A stretch of 64,000 bases of DNA from Lindgomyces ingoldianus (Eukaryota > Ascomycota > Dothideomycetes > Pleosporales > Lindgomycetaceae). A program made the translations under genes and the position numbers. Shown here one piece after another: positions 10,410 through 23,390 of this stretch. The notes under the pieces were generated by a model. That model was given only the letters and a program-made list of their open reading frames with translations, was not told the origin of the DNA and searched no databases. Each line of letters begins with the position of its first letter. The first letter of the stretch is position 1. The DNA lies in assembly GCF_010093535.1 (NCBI RefSeq), contig NW_022985173.1:167919-231918 (forward strand), in the 5' to 3' direction.

Positions 10410-11742
10410 TTACAATCTGGCAACTCCAGTCCGCGGTCCGAAGTCGCCCCGATTGTATTTGGAGAGATCACAGCCAGTCTTTTTAAACTTCTTCATCTCC
10501 CATATACGCCTCTCTTCAAATTCAGCGCCTGCCATTCGTTTGCGGGTTTCTGCTTTGGTAAGCGCATCTTTGATAGTTCCAGTATCGTGAAGAATCTCAG
10601 AATCCTGCCATGACCAGGATAATTCCTTGAAAAGAGGATGGGTTTGGTCGTCGAGTCGAATAGCCGAGAATGGATTCTTGTGAGAGAATTTGAGCAGATC
10701 TGGCGTCGCAGTAGATGCGTCTTTGGCTGTCTTGGAGCAGGAGGCATAAGGGGCCTTAAGTTTAAAAGTTTTGTGCGACAGTGGCTTTGAGGGGACTATT
10801 ATGAAGGAGTCCGAGCAGTCATCGTCTTCGTCCTCCTCTTGGGCATTGATTCTTGGAGCTGTTATTGTCGCTTTCTCTGGGGGAGTGTCGAACCGCATGC
10901 CATCGTCCAAGCCCTTGATACCAAAAATGTTGTTCCTTCCCGTAGGGAAAGTTTTCGACGACTTGATCGGGCCTGGTATCCAATCACTGTCTGGGTCGCT
11001 TTCAGGATCTATTGACTCTCCCCTGCGCCTCGTATTCTCCTCGTCCTCGGCGGACAGGCTTGCGTGGATCTTCGAGGGCGCAGGAATAGCCTTCATGCTC
11101 TCATTATCCTTGTCGTTTGTCTCGCCCTTCTCTTCGCCTCTCACTTGCGCCTCCTTTACCTCGTCGACCAGATGGCTTGGAACGGCGGCATGGATGCCCG
11201 TCATTAACTTGGCCCGCCTACAAAAGCTCTCCCAATCTTCACTCGCCAGCTTTCCCGCAGCCTCATTCAGTGCACTCGCGGGATTCGGCTGAATCAGCAG
11301 GCACGAAATCGTCATCAGCACATCCCGAAGCTTGAGCGTGCTCACCCAATCACGTTTCAACGTCTCAACGCACACGGCGCCGGTGGACTCGTCAATGTTT
11401 GGGTGCCATAGCCGCGTGCGAAATGTTGCCGTCGGAGGCGCAGTAGGATACGCCGGGGGGATGTCGAGGTGCAGACGCCATACGCCCTCAGAATACGGCG
11501 TGCCGGGGGGTCCAGCAAGGAGGACGTCGAGGGTAGTTAGATCGGACGAGGGGTCGGTGGTCCCTGAAGGCGGGAAGAGGTAGTTTGGAGGGAGTCCGTC
11601 TCTGTGAAGGGAGCCATGGTCGGCAGCGAGACGGCGGAGAGATTTCGAGTTCTGCCATAGCTTCAGTCAGTGTCCATTATTCTCTGCTGAGGGTGCTGAT
11701 GCGGCGCGTCAAGAAGAGGGCGCGGAGTGTGGAATTTACCAT
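10410..11742 (-). CDS. Ubiquitin-conjugating enzyme E2, UBE2S-like, with long C-terminal extension
   Basis: Two exons. The first holds only the ATG (11742-11740), followed by an 88-nt intron (gtaaat...ggcag), then 11651-10410, giving 414 aa. The start reads MNSKSLRRLAADHGSL. The UBC fold covers about residues 1-155, with AGPPGTPYSEGVWRLHL, the HPN motif (WHPNID, about 83-88), catalytic Cys95 (TGAVCVETLKRDW) and CLLIQPNPASALNEAAGKL. The KRDW and PNPASALNE segments are closest to human UBE2S, the E2 that extends K11-linked chains with the anaphase-promoting complex. Residues after 170 are low-complexity, acidic and Ser/Asp-rich, probably disordered, ending in a basic patch (MKKFKKTGCDL). It lies tandem downstream of NUP120. 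The family is certain; the UBE2S subtype is inferred. Confidence 0.88.
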
Positions 11743-12139
11743 ATTCAATAGAAGCCGACAGACTCTACTCCGCACGATGTGACGAAGGAGAACGGACGAA
11801 ATCTGGGTGAGAGGGCATGAGGAGATAGGTGGACTGTTGGCCTGGAGATTGGAGAGAGTGATCTCTTTCACCATGAGGACGCGAAGGCGCGACGACCCCA
11901 CAGACCCGCGCGCTAAGCCTATTCTGTTTCTAGCGCGCACCTTTGGTGTCAAATGGCTATATTCACCTATTGAGTCCATGTGCAAGGAAGAGCACAGGCC
12001 AATTGTTCTACTCAGCGTTATCGTGTGTCTACGATGGATGCAGCTTGCAAAACAACTACGCCTTGCCCCAAGATCCCTTTTCCATACCTGTCCAGATGGG
12101 CTACCATTAACGCCCACATCAAGCAGCCAAAAACTCCAT

Positions 12140-15100
12140 TCAAAGGATATCCATTTCATCGCCTCCGCCAACGAAAGGGTATTGGCCGCTCTCAATAGTC
12201 GCCACCCTGTCCAATTCCACCTGATACTCCTTTCTAAGCCTATCAAGAGTAATAACCTGCCTCTTGAGCATCTTCTTCGCCTTGCCAAGGCTCCACTGGG
12301 GCGGGGCACCGTCATCGACGCGTTGTTCGGCAAGAATGTATGTCTCATCCTCACCAACGGACGAAAGGGTGTTGATGATCATTAGATAGCTTTGTATGAA
12401 AGATTCATCTGCTGGATCATGCGCTTTGCAGGAACTAGTCTTGAGCCGCTGAAGTCGCTCATAGAGTATCGATGCCGCACCTCGGAAATCGTTGCGGCAT
12501 ATTCGGAACGAATAGAGAATCTGGTGGTATGGCGGTCCAGAAGAGAGGTTCAAAGTCTTGTGGCAGAGAGAGGAAAGAATGGCGTCAACATCGTTGGTGA
12601 GACCCACAAAGGGGAATTTAAGAAGCGCCGGGGTTTGGAATTGCTGGATCATCACCGTGATAAGAGTCTGTAGTGCTGAGTGCTTTCTACAGAATGTTAG
12701 CACACATTTGTCCCTATGGGGAGGGAAGCAGCTTACAAAGACAGGTCCTTGTGCCTCGTCATGGCCGAGTAGGCGTCATCAAATCTCGACGTCTGTATTG
12801 ACGAGCTAAACAGTCGTGAAAGAAGGTCTGACTTGAGATCTTCGTCCTCTGTGCCCATCAATGACCTGAGGCCCAACCGCGCAAAATCTGCGGCGTGCGA
12901 GAACGCCTTGACCTTCTCAAAAAGTCCGAGGATATGGTAGTAATATTTAGCAAGACCTTCGGAGAATGAATCGCGCTGTTCTAGTGGAATAAAGCTTATT
13001 GTATCGGCATCGTCGATACTAAACATTCCTAATGCTATACGAATAAGCACGTAGTCACTATCAGTCTTGTTGGGGAACTTACCAAGGTTATAGGCAGCTT
13101 TCTGGAAGCAGATTGAAGCAAGGGTGTATTCTCCAAGAGCAACGTGCATTCGGCCCTTAAGATATGTGCTCCAATTTCCTTCCTGAAGAAATTTCGAGAA
13201 TTGGAGCGCAAGGCCATACTCTTTTTGCACAAGAAGTATGCCCATGATAACCTCTAGGGAGGCCTCGAAATTCTGGTCTCTGAAAACTTCGTTCAGCCAG
13301 ACACGACTCCAATATGTGAGCAGTTCGTTCTTTAGTCCACGGGGTAACGGGGAATCGAAACAGCGGTGCCCAAATATGCCCTCGAGGACTGTCTGGGCAA
13401 TCGGTAGTTTTCGAGAATCCCTGTATTTTTCATCCAAAGCCTTCATCAAGTCCTCCGAGCTAGGGCCGGTAGGAGTTTGATGTGACCATGTCGTGCTCGC
13501 CAACCATCTCAAAATCGCGCAGTCCTTGAGCTGATTCACAACCTCGACGAATACCTCAGAGGCATCGAAGTCCTCTGATAAATCTTCTTCAAACTGCATG
13601 AAGAGAACAAGAACCAGGAGATCTAATAATGTGTTGTAGCTAGTGTCCAGGGTCTCTTGCGATACTCTAACTAACGCATCAAGACCGAAACGTGCAATTT
13701 GTCTTTTCCTGTTAGTCCGGCGTTGTTCTTCTTGGCCTAGAGTTTGAACGGCCCGGAGAAACATATCAGTGGTCAGGTCCTTGATGTCAATGCCAAGATC
13801 CTCGATAAGCAGTGAAAGATCGTCGTCTGAGACTTGTCGACTGAGGTCGCAATTTTGTTCAAGCAGTTCCATTCGGTCAATAACGGATAGTGATTGGCTT
13901 TGTAGCAGCTCATTATTCACTTGCCACTGGAATTGACTGTTGAATGATATTGGAAGGTTCTTTCGAAACGAGGCAGCGGCGTTTAGTAGCCTCGCTACAT
14001 TTCGAGAATCAGCCTTCGCTAACTCTTTCCTAAGGGGTCCCGTGAGGTGATCGGAAGCAGCAATTGTCGCAGCATTCAAGGAAATGATTTCGGGTTCGCT
14101 GCATTTCCGGATAGCAGATAGATAGTCGGACAGAACAAGCCATGGCATCTCAAGCCTGCTATCGAAAACAAGTGACAGGGACTCTCCTCGGCGCTTGTGC
14201 AGATCTCTGATAAGGCCGTAGAATGCCTGCCATTGAGCAGCAACGGCATCTTCGAACTCGTCATAGTCGAATGCGCTGTTTCGACCCTGCGCAGCGAATG
14301 TTGCAATAGTCGCACTAATGCGCTGTTTAAGTGATCCATGCTTAGCAGCCGATGCCGCTGGATTTTGACCCAGCCCTCGGCGGAACAAGCCCAACGCCGT
14401 CTCTAAGGTTGCCATAGTGAACCGCCCTGGATAGAAGAGGAAGTCTAGCCACTGCTCAGTCACGCCGAAATTGCCTGGTCCCAGGGCGTCCGGATCTTGT
14501 TCGCTGGGATTCCCAGAGTTCTGCTTCAATCCATCAACGGAAAGGGCGCCTGAGTCCGTGCATATCCAGTCATACTTCCATATGTGTGCTAGTCTTCCAG
14601 AATCTTCGTTTAGATCGAACTTCAAGGAGTACACTTTACTGCTTGGACCGGATCTCGCGCGGATCCAAAGCTCTGTGCCTCTCCACCCAGCAGGTCCAGG
14701 ATTGACAAAGAACTCCTCGAGATTCCAAACCGTGGTACGCATCATGTCATCGACGGGAGGGATGAAAGCAATGCCGGACTGGATATCGTAGATGCCCAGG
14801 TCTGCATTGTCAGCGTCTCGAACACCCCAGAACTTAAATTGATGCTGCTTTGGAGAGTAGGTGACCACATGATACAATGCCCCGTCTACGCCACCGGGAA
14901 TGTTTACGACAGCAAGCAGGGTGGACTGAGAAGGTCCAATGAAATATGGGGCCATCTTCTCGTTTGCCTGATCTGCTTGTCCGAGCAGATCCATCTGGAC
15001 GCCAGGCCTTCCATTTTTGACATTCCATGCACGTATCCTGTGGTTGAGACACACGGTAAAGATATGCTTTTTGTCTGGAGACAATGCCAGGGCAGCAGCA

Positions 15101-15867
15101 GCCGAGCCATCCAAATCGGTGTTGTGGAACCGCACGGTATTCTGCCCCCTCCAGGGCAAGAGGCCTCTGAAAGACCAATCGCTCTGTTTGTACAGAGTCT
15201 CCATCCAGTCGGAGTCGTCTTTGTTCCGCTTCGTCAAATGCAGTATGCCTCCATCATCGAGTGACACCAGCAATTCGCTGGCGCTCAGCGCGACCAGTCT
15301 GTACGGCACACGAAGGCCGAGGAGATTCGGCGCAGACCTCTTGCACCAATCCTCAATGTCTGGGTCCGACGCTGCCAGCTTGATGAAAAAGTCGCGATGC
15401 AGGGTGATGGTATACAATTCGTTCGCAGTCGTGATGGCGAAAACAGTCAGGGCATCTCGGTCCTCTGGCTCCGCGAATGCAATGCCGAATGGTCGAATAG
15501 GTGAGGAGAAGTGGAGCAGCAAGGTCAGGTTTGCCTCAAGCCTATGACCGACATCTTGATCGAGGTCGGTCGACTGCACCTCTAACGTCTTCCTATGGTC
15601 CAGAAGCCGCCAGAGGAAGCTGCGCGGGTACTCATGGTGTCTTCTGAAGAACATGGAGCCATCGCTGGCAAGGTGCCGTTTCGCAAATGCATCCTCATCT
15701 TGGTCTATGTATTGGTCGGTGACGATAGTCCGTTTTGCCTGCGTGCGAAAGCCGAATGTCGATGTAGTGCTGGCGGGAAGGGTGAAGGAAACAGTGGATC
15801 CAGGATAGGCAGGCTCAATATTGAGGCGCGCCTCTTTGTAGAGGCACGTCACTCCGCTGTTGGCCAT
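12140..15867 (-). CDS. NUP120: Nucleoporin Nup120 (Nup160 family)
   Basis: Exons 15867-12737 and 12686-12140, with a 50-nt intron (gtaagc...gctaac...tgtag) whose join reads HKDLSLKHSALQTL, give 1225 aa, normal for fungal Nup120. The start MANSGVTCLYKEAR fits the family; an in-frame upstream extension to 16104 looks like leader. The N-terminal half is the Nup160 beta-propeller (e.g. VPYRLVALSASELLVSLDDG, ALALSPDKKHIFTVCLNHRI). The C-terminal half is alpha-helical repeats (e.g. LQFSKFLQEGNWSTYLKGRM, GEYTLASICFQKAAYNLG). Nup120 is a scaffold of the Y-complex in the nuclear pore and acts in mRNA export and pore assembly. It sits between RAD51 and the E2, all on the minus strand. Confidence 0.92.
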
Positions 15868-16258
15868 GATTAGTTCATGCAGCGGGGACGGAGAGAGGTT
15901 TGGAGATCGGGTGCGATGGGGTGTGAGAGCGCGCTGAATCGAGGTGAAGGTCCCGGGGTTTGCGCGCTGGAAACAAATCTGAACTCCAGAGCTTCCTTCG
16001 CGACAGGCGAGTGGGGCGCCCAAGCTTGCGCCACGACTGAAACTCCAGCCACCTTCACCGAGTCGGATTATCAAAAATTCAGTGCATGGTAGATGAAGAT
16101 GCACATGATGGTTGATATTTCATACTGGACTTGTAGCATCACGTCGACCTCTAAAGCAAACTCTATGTCCTTACACCACCCCGCGCCCCTTGAATGCAAA
16201 ATCCCATGATACAGCACCAACACCTGTCGTCGACACTGCAGCCAAATGCGCCCCCATT

Positions 16259-17447
16259 CTAGTGGTTCTCCAAATCCTTCTCCTTAGGATCGCCGATTCC
16301 GTCTTCATTGATTGCAAACAAGCAGTCGCTCTCCGGTAGACAAGGGCTGTCGTAGATCTTGCAGACTCGCGTCTCTCCCCTTCCTTTCCTGAGGCTCAGC
16401 CGCGTAGTGCTGGCGTGGGCAATGATGTTCCCGCCAATGGGTTTCTTGGGATCAGGGTTAAACATTGCGCTTGGACCCCCATCCACCTGAGCGACGACTT
16501 GGTTTGTGATGATGACCGCAATGCCGAATTCATCTGCAAGCCTCTGGAGCGTCCTCATGAACTTGGCCAGATGTGTTTGGCGACTGGAAAGCTCTCCACG
16601 GCCGGAGAAATCTGTACGATAGAGGGAAGTCGCCGAGTCCACAATAAGCAAGGAAAAGCGGGTCTCAGTCATCATTTGCGCCGCCTGGTTGAGAAGCTCC
16701 AGCTGGTGATCCGAATTGTAGGCACGGGCATATGCAACATTGTCGAGAACCTCCTCGCCTGAAAGTCCGTAGCGGTTAGCGACAGCTAGAAGCCGAACAG
16801 GTCTGAATGTGCCTTCTGTGTCGATGTACAAGCATTTCCCCTCCCCGCCGCCCATATCAAAGGGCAGCTGGCATGTCACAGCGAGTGTATGGCAAATCTG
16901 GCTCTTTCCCGTCCTGAACTCGCCAAAAACTTCCGTTATTGATCCAGTCTCGATTCCCCCGGCAAGGAGGGTATCTAGTTGTTTCGAACCTGTCGTGATG
17001 GATATTAGCTCGCTCCGTCGCTGATGCATCTCGGTCGCAGTTGTGAATCCCATTGGTACGAGTTTTGAGGCTATCACGGTTAGCGACAGCTTTACTAAGC
17101 GCGTGAGAGTGCAGACCTTCAGCAAGAAGCTTTGATGCTTTCTGCTCAGAGATACCCTTGATCTGTTCCAACGCCCTTCGCGGCCTGCTATCCCATTAGT
17201 CTTGCATTAAACCGTCACCGTGCTTGCTGCTTACGTATATGCGATAGATTCTACCGTGTTAAAGCCTCCATCTATCACGAGTTTTATATCGCGAGCTGTC
17301 AAGCCGTTTACACCCTGCGTGTTTTCATCAGCCCAGGGCGGATGAGGTCGTTCGGACCGAGACACGTACCTCGAGTGCGGAGATCGGGGTTGGCGCGCCG
17401 GGTGCTGCCATTGACCCATCTTCGTATTGCTCTTCTTCAGTACTCAT
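16259..17447 (-). CDS. RAD51: DNA recombinase Rad51
   Basis: Four exons, 17447-17370, 17314-17235, 17184-17117 and 17070-16259, all in phase with GT-AG borders, give 345 aa, the usual length. The N-terminal helix-hairpin-helix region ([19 protein letters not shown], then [17 protein letters not shown]) crosses three exons. Next come the polymerisation linker ([15 protein letters not shown]), Walker A GEFRTGKS at residues 125-132, Walker B LLIVDSA, and the QVVAQVDGG loop. The C-terminus [15 protein letters not shown] is typical. Rad51 forms the ATP-dependent filament for strand exchange in homologous recombination. An ATCACGTGAT palindrome lies 136 bp upstream of the ATG. Confidence 0.96.
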
Positions 17448-19143
17448 TTTGACGGCGGAAATTTAGCACCGTAGGCTGCGTTGTTCTGGGCTATTGGGCG
17501 ACGTAGATCGGGCAAAATGCTGAAGATGTGGCGAAGCCTTGCACGCGGAGGTCAACAATGAAGCTAGTGGCAGTGACGCGAGATCACGTGATATAGATCC
17601 TCCCCTTTTTTCTCCATTCAAGGTTTTATTCCAACACAAGTCAATACGACTGCATACAACATTTATTGCTCCAATATGTAGTGCACCAGATACATTCATG
17701 CCTGAATATGAGGAAGAGCAGTTTGTTGGTGTCGCTTCATCAACGAGTCCTTCCGAACGTCTCTGCACCTACCCTATTTGCGGTTGGTCTCTGTTTGCAG
17801 TGTCAAATTGCTGGGCTGTAAAAACCCTTATCCTCTAAGGTGGCATGGTGTCTTCAATATATCGTTTACTGACCCCGGAGCCTTGACATTGAGTATCTAA
17901 ACCATCGAACCAAGGACAGGGATTTGAGGGTTAAGAGAAAGAAGAATTCCGTCTCTATCGGGTTCATTTAATGGGTTGTCACTGTGCTTATATGCAGAAC
18001 TTGACGTACTGAGTACCTGTGGGGTGTGCTTTGCAAAGAAGCGTCTAGTACCACTACTACCCTCTGCTTCAACAAGCGTTCTTCGTGTCCTTGCGTGATC
18101 CTTCGCTGACCGTCAAATGTCAAACTGTCCGGAGCACCCCGATCTCTTCCTCATGTCTCACATCCTAGGCTGTGCCTCCCCCTCATCAAGCCGAACACCA
18201 TTTCCACGTCATCAATACCCATCGCCCGAAGAGGCGTAGGTGTAAGAATCAGGCTCCAATGTAGAAATTTCTTCATGGAAGAACAAGATCGCTTACGAAA
18301 TGCGGCGTATTGACAACAAATTGCAATGCGAAGCCCATCAGGCAAAGCGCGACGCCCTCTCAAATCGCCTCGCACCCGCCTCGTATCAGCCTTGGGCGAG
18401 AGTCGCGAGATTTTAGCAAGGGAAGGGTCTCCCCACGAGGTGAGGTGAGAGGTGGGGAAAGTCACTCGGCACTGCTTTCCACTGGAGCCCTTGAGCCAGC
18501 CACGGCTGCCTTTCTAGGGCTATCCTCGCGGCGATCATATCTCCCCTTTCACACACAATGATTGTGCATTGTGATTCGATACGGACTTTTCAGCTGCCCA
18601 GCCAAAACTGCGTCCTTCGATAAAACTCTATTTCTTCTACTTCAATCACATCACAGCGCGCAGCTCGTCACTACAGTGTAGCAGTATCGCACTTAGATAT
18701 TCAATTAGAGGTTTGATGAATATATTCATGTTCCGCTGGTATCATTAAGCATTGTGACGCCGATCTTACCATGCCAACTTTTAGGGTGCCTTGCCTCATT
18801 TGGCCATGCAGGGGATGCCAGACCAGTTCCAATTCCAGTTCCCAAAACACTCGAAAAAGTCCACAGACATACATGCCCATTTGTTGGCCCCGAGACCAAA
18901 AAATCCCAAGTATATGTGATGAAGACGCTCCATAACTCCTCTGATGCCGAATTACAATGGAACTGATGATACCTTGCTTGGACGACCAAATAGCACTAAT
19001 AAAAGCCCAAGGTTTGTGATGAGGTGGTACAAGGAAGCAAGGGGATCTAGTGCGCAGGGTGCTCCTCGTGCACGTGTGTGTCCGCAGGTTCGGCACATTG
19101 CTGGGTCGGCGTTGGTGACAACAGCACAACCAATGCAAGGTGC
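17448..19143. other. Intergenic between RAD51 and the membrane protein, no gene seen
   Basis: About 1.7 kb. The left end is the RAD51 promoter and the right end the 3' flank of the minus-strand gene ending at 19144. Open frames here are short and of unlikely composition. Confidence 0.4.
17583..17592. promoter_or_regulatory. ATCACGTGAT palindrome in the RAD51 promoter
   Basis: A perfect 10-bp palindrome centred on the CACGTG E-box, 136 bp from the RAD51 ATG. RTCACRTG is the known site of Cbf1-type bHLH factors. Similar sites lie upstream of two other genes in this window. Confidence 0.5.
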
Positions 19144-20707
19144 CTAAACTTGCTCCACAAAATGCGATGTCCTGGACCCGTCGGACGGTCTCCGCTTCTT
19201 TTGTAGACGCTTGGATTGCCGCTTCTCACTGCCAGCAGGCTTCTCATCTTCGGGGCTTGGCGGTGCGAAGGTGCCTGGTCGGAGAATCTCAAAGCCAGAA
19301 TTAACTTTGCGGAGCACTTGTGATTCACGCTGATTTTGACCGGTCTTGACGTCGTATTGTGTTGGCTGCTCCTCTTCATATTCGTGTTGCGGTCCGCGGG
19401 GCTGGTAGGTTTGCGGATGGTACTGGTATGCGTTCGGTTGGTATGTTTCCAAAAGCGGTACCGCTTGTCTAGCTTGGTTGGAAGCATGGCCGTCCTGGGT
19501 GAACTTGGAAGAGGCCGGCACTACTGGCACCTCTTCTGGCGGGATTGCAACTGGAGGAAGAGGAGGAGAAGGGGTTTTCTGCCGAGGCACGAAATAGTCA
19601 ACACCATTGGTAGTTGAAATATCTTGGGGCAACCTCGTATTATCAGCCACGCTCGCCCATTCTCCGCTATTACCTGGCCGGCGGACTCTAGGGGTCAGCT
19701 GTCCAGTCTCTGCAACGTGAGATAGACGGTGACTCTGTAGGAGATCAAGGTCCCACCGTGGGTCGACTGGGACCGGTAGGGAAGCATGTCTCGATGTAGA
19801 CGGGTTGATGTACGCTGCTTCGTATGGTCGGCCTTCCTGGATTGCTTGCATGCAGTCCGATTCATCACTAGTCCTCCTACTAGACTTGCCGGAATTGTTG
19901 GACTTGCCCGAGTTAGACGAGCTAGCCTGGCCATTATTAGATTCATAACATGCTACAAACTTAAGTTAGCGTTCAGGCACGGTTCGAGGACTTGTGTAGA
20001 TCTCACCTGAGGAAGACCCCGGGTCCAGCCCTTCTAAAGCCTGCAGAGTCGTTGAATTTCGCAGAAGATTAGGATTACTATATCGTGAACTTGTTGCAAT
20101 AGGTAGTCGTCCGCGAGCGTGACTAAGGTTCATCGGGCCAGGGGACGATGCCCGCGAGTCGTCCGGCAGGCGTTCAGCCGACACGGCACGGTCGAAAGAG
20201 GAACTCGGCGCACGGGAGCTGCTACGGCTGGAGGCGCCATGGTATGGCTGTGGCAATTCGAGTTGCGAGCTGTTGTGGCTCCGGGGGAGCTTGAACTCAT
20301 TAATAGACGAGGCACTACTGCCAACAGGAGTGTTTGATCGTGATATCCACACTCCGTCGACCTCGATACCACTTTCGATGGCCCGGATACCAAATGGAAT
20401 ATCATCCTTCGGGTCTTGAGGCTGCGCCTCGAGCATCTCCGGTGTTTGAGTCTTTTTCCCCTTCTCGACCTTGGTGTACTTGCGAATCCGATAGTGGTCA
20501 TATTTGAGCTTGCATAGTCCGAGTATGATGGTGGCAACCTAAGGCAATCAGCATGATCAAGCGAGAGGCTAAGGAATTCAGTCTTACGATTCCACAAGCC
20601 AGAACCTGAATCAGAGTTAGCAGAGATTCATAGGAAGTTTGTCATGTTCGACTTACGAAGGTCATCTGCTGCCATAGCTCCCAGCCCGAAAAGAATTTCT
20701 TGCCCAT
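19144..20707 (-). CDS. Conserved fungal single-pass membrane protein with an 18-nt micro-exon
   Basis: Four exons, 20707-20657, 20605-20588 (18 nt, VLACGI), 20538-20007 and 19952-19144, all in phase, give 469 aa. The N-terminus [17 protein letters not shown] leads into one hydrophobic segment ([19 protein letters not shown], residues ~16-34) that spans exons 1-3. A basic stretch ([18 protein letters not shown]) follows, then a conserved block ([20 protein letters not shown]). The remaining ~370 residues are Ser/Pro/Gln-rich and probably disordered, ending in a basic patch ([11 protein letters not shown]). The topology suggests a short luminal N-terminus and a long cytoplasmic tail. The conserved block is familiar from other Pezizomycotina proteins of unknown function. 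No enzyme motif is seen. Confidence 0.82.
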
Positions 20708-23390
20708 GATTGTGATTGGGGAGAAGGATTAGAGATTTAGGATCGTGAGATACGAATGTCAGGAAACGACGGCGCCAATCGATCGCCGTCAAGATCTAGG
20801 AAAGAGCGAGTCGGAACAAAGTCCATCCACGGACAATGCCAGGACAAACAATAGCAAGAGGAGGCGGTGACAGAATTACACAGTAGGGATTTGTAATGTT
20901 GAGGGCAGAGGGGGATATCGCAGGGCCGGTCTGGAGGAGCGATAGGCTGTGATGTGTGTTGTGCCGGCAATTAATAAATCGATTCACATGCACACAACGT
21001 GGTGGTTGCTGGGTGTCTTGGAAAGGAAGCTAGAATCCTAGAATCCCGGCTCGGACTTCGATCTCGTGACAATGATCCTTCAACGGTGCAAACTGGTGAA
21101 GGCCGGTCCTGCAAGTGAAAGCGAGGGTTAAGGTCGAGTTGGTGACGTATTAGGACAGTGATTGGGTCTGGTGAGAGGTTCTGTGGTTGACTCCCACGAA
21201 CAAGCGGCGGGGTGGAAACGAACGTGGAACGGCCTGGCAACGAGCGAGGAGACGGGTGGCACCAGTGAATCAGAAGGGTAGCGACAGAAGACGACTAGCC
21301 AAGAAGCAGCGTACAAACCTCGTGCATCACTGTCGGCATCCGTTTCGTGCGTTTCCTGGGACGGCTTGGGGGGGAGGGAATGATACAAAAGAGCAGGTCA
21401 CGGCGAGAGGGGACATGGGCAGAGGAAATATATTGCTTGCCGTCAGGGGACGATCTGCTCTCCCAGGATCCACCAGAATCCGGCGCGAAGGAAACAACGG
21501 AACCTCTCAGGGCCTGAAATGGTCAGATCCCAGTCGCCCAGGAAGTCGGCCGGGCTGGCGTGCCATTTCCACCATGGCAATCATGGCAGCCCGTGTGATA
21601 GAGTCCAGCCACGATTTCACTCACAGGGGCATCCTCAAGCCAGCAGCAGGGACGCCGCATTAGTGCACGGCGAGCCTTGAGATGCTGGAAATAGAATGAC
21701 GCTGCGACAAGACATGCTGTAAGTTACCAGACTTCGACCGTCTGTGGATCAGCGCTGCAGCCGTTGAGCAATACGACCTAGTGCCACAAGGCCAATGGCA
21801 CGCCGGACAATGGGATTAGAACAGGCGTACAAAAGCAGGATACATACCAGCATCTCGCGCCGTGAAACAGGAAGCGCGATATTGGGAGCGGACGTGTCGG
21901 AGCAACACCATGCGAGGTTCATTTTGCCCTTGACGTGGCTCCGACGGCACTGGCTTGTGCGCTCCGCCACCCTTGCCGGCCCCAAGCCAGAAGGGCTTCC
22001 GGAGGCTTCAGATGGCGTCAGGGCCCCCTGCCATTCCTCGCCTTGCGGTCAGAGATCGTTTGTGTTTGAGCATCCGAAGTCCGGTTTGGGATTGGCCCCA
22101 GGGCGGAACGGGGATGCCTCTGCAGCTGGAAACGCAGTTTTGAGGAGCTCTCCTTAATTTTAGGCATCAGAAAAGAAACACCGGCGCCTCTCTTTTCTAG
22201 CCGGACCATACCCGCCGATCTTCTTTTCTCAACAGCAGTCAGCGGATTGTCAACAGATCGTCCCAACCCCTGCTCGTGCTCCTACGCCGTTACTACAGGT
22301 TGCAACAGCAATGGAACACCTGTCGAAACTTCTACTGTGCTGTTCCACTCCTGCTGACCTGAGCCATTTGCACGGCGTTCCAATAATGGCCAAGGCTGAG
22401 AGGATGCCAGTATGACGCAAAGGCATCACTGCTCCACTATCTTTTCGCCTCGCCTACGACTGCTCTCAAATTCGTCATCGCGTTAGTTCGTTCACTCAGC
22501 ACGCAGAAATCAAATCTCCCGCCCACCCACGCGCTGAGCTCTCCGTTGACACATGGTTTCCTCCCGTTGACGCCGTCTGCAGCTTGCTCAGAGCTAAGGT
22601 CCCACGCCCACTCCGAGCCTTCCATTGCTGGCTTTCGCGCGCTGCTACAGTTTCGAGTCTCGTACCATCTGACTTCAGTAGGGTGCCCAGACACCAGCAA
22701 AATCTTCCCACCACTCTCTTGCGGCGGGGTGCCCCGATCATGCTCCATCGCCGTTCTGGGCGTCCAGCGGAATAACACAGCATCAAAGCCATATTGATGA
22801 CACCAAGCACAGCGTCTGTGAAACCACAACAGCCGATGCAGACCACTCCTGCACACAGCCGCCAGAGAGCAACGCATTCGCCATGGTATTGGAATTCTTC
22901 CACATCTCCTGGGAATAACTACAATAATTGGGCTGTGAAAGTCGAAGATCCACCAAAACCTAAGTGCTAATATTAGCGTGTTGATTGATCAAGTCACCGT
23001 AGTGGAGAATCCTAGTAGGCCAACCGCTTCGCCAGGAGATGTGTCTTTGCAGCCCAGAGATCGAACTTCCAATGCAGTTGCCACACTAAGTGTGGGATTC
23101 GTCTAATTAGCTTCAGAATACAGCTAGTTAACCTTTAAACACAGTGGTGGTAAGTGCATTTCTTTCGGTATTTGAAAAACGCACTGTCATAGGAAGCGAG
23201 ATGCAGGCATCATTATCCAGGTCTCCAAGTCCAAGGATTCCTTTTAAAGCATGGATAGGGTTTCCTTTCCTCCCAAACCGCTGAAATCCTCGCAGCCGGG
23301 ACACTGCAGAGCCTCAAGTCTGCAAGAGCCTAGAGCACAAACCGTCACAGTCCTATCTGTGCTTGAACTAGACTTCGCTTGTCTTACTGA
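20708..23390. other. Long upstream/intergenic region, no supported gene
   Basis: About 2.7 kb. Open frames on both strands (e.g. 21187-21663, 22437-22903) overlap each other and have no recognisable domain. GC content is higher than in the 1-10 kb region, so this is probably promoter and 5' UTR sequence and not decayed repeats. Confidence 0.4.

Noticed and set aside
15868..16104. N-terminal extension of NUP120 to the ATG at 16104
   Set aside because: The extra 79 residues are unlike Nup120 starts, while MANSGVTCLYKEAR fits; treated as leader.
21187..21663. Plus-strand frame of 158 codons, Arg-rich
   Set aside because: Lies in the upstream region of the membrane-protein gene; composition reflects GC-rich DNA, no motif, no conserved start context.
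22437..22903. Two overlapping minus-strand frames of about 140 codons
   Set aside because: Both open in parallel with a plus-strand frame; no motif separates signal from chance.
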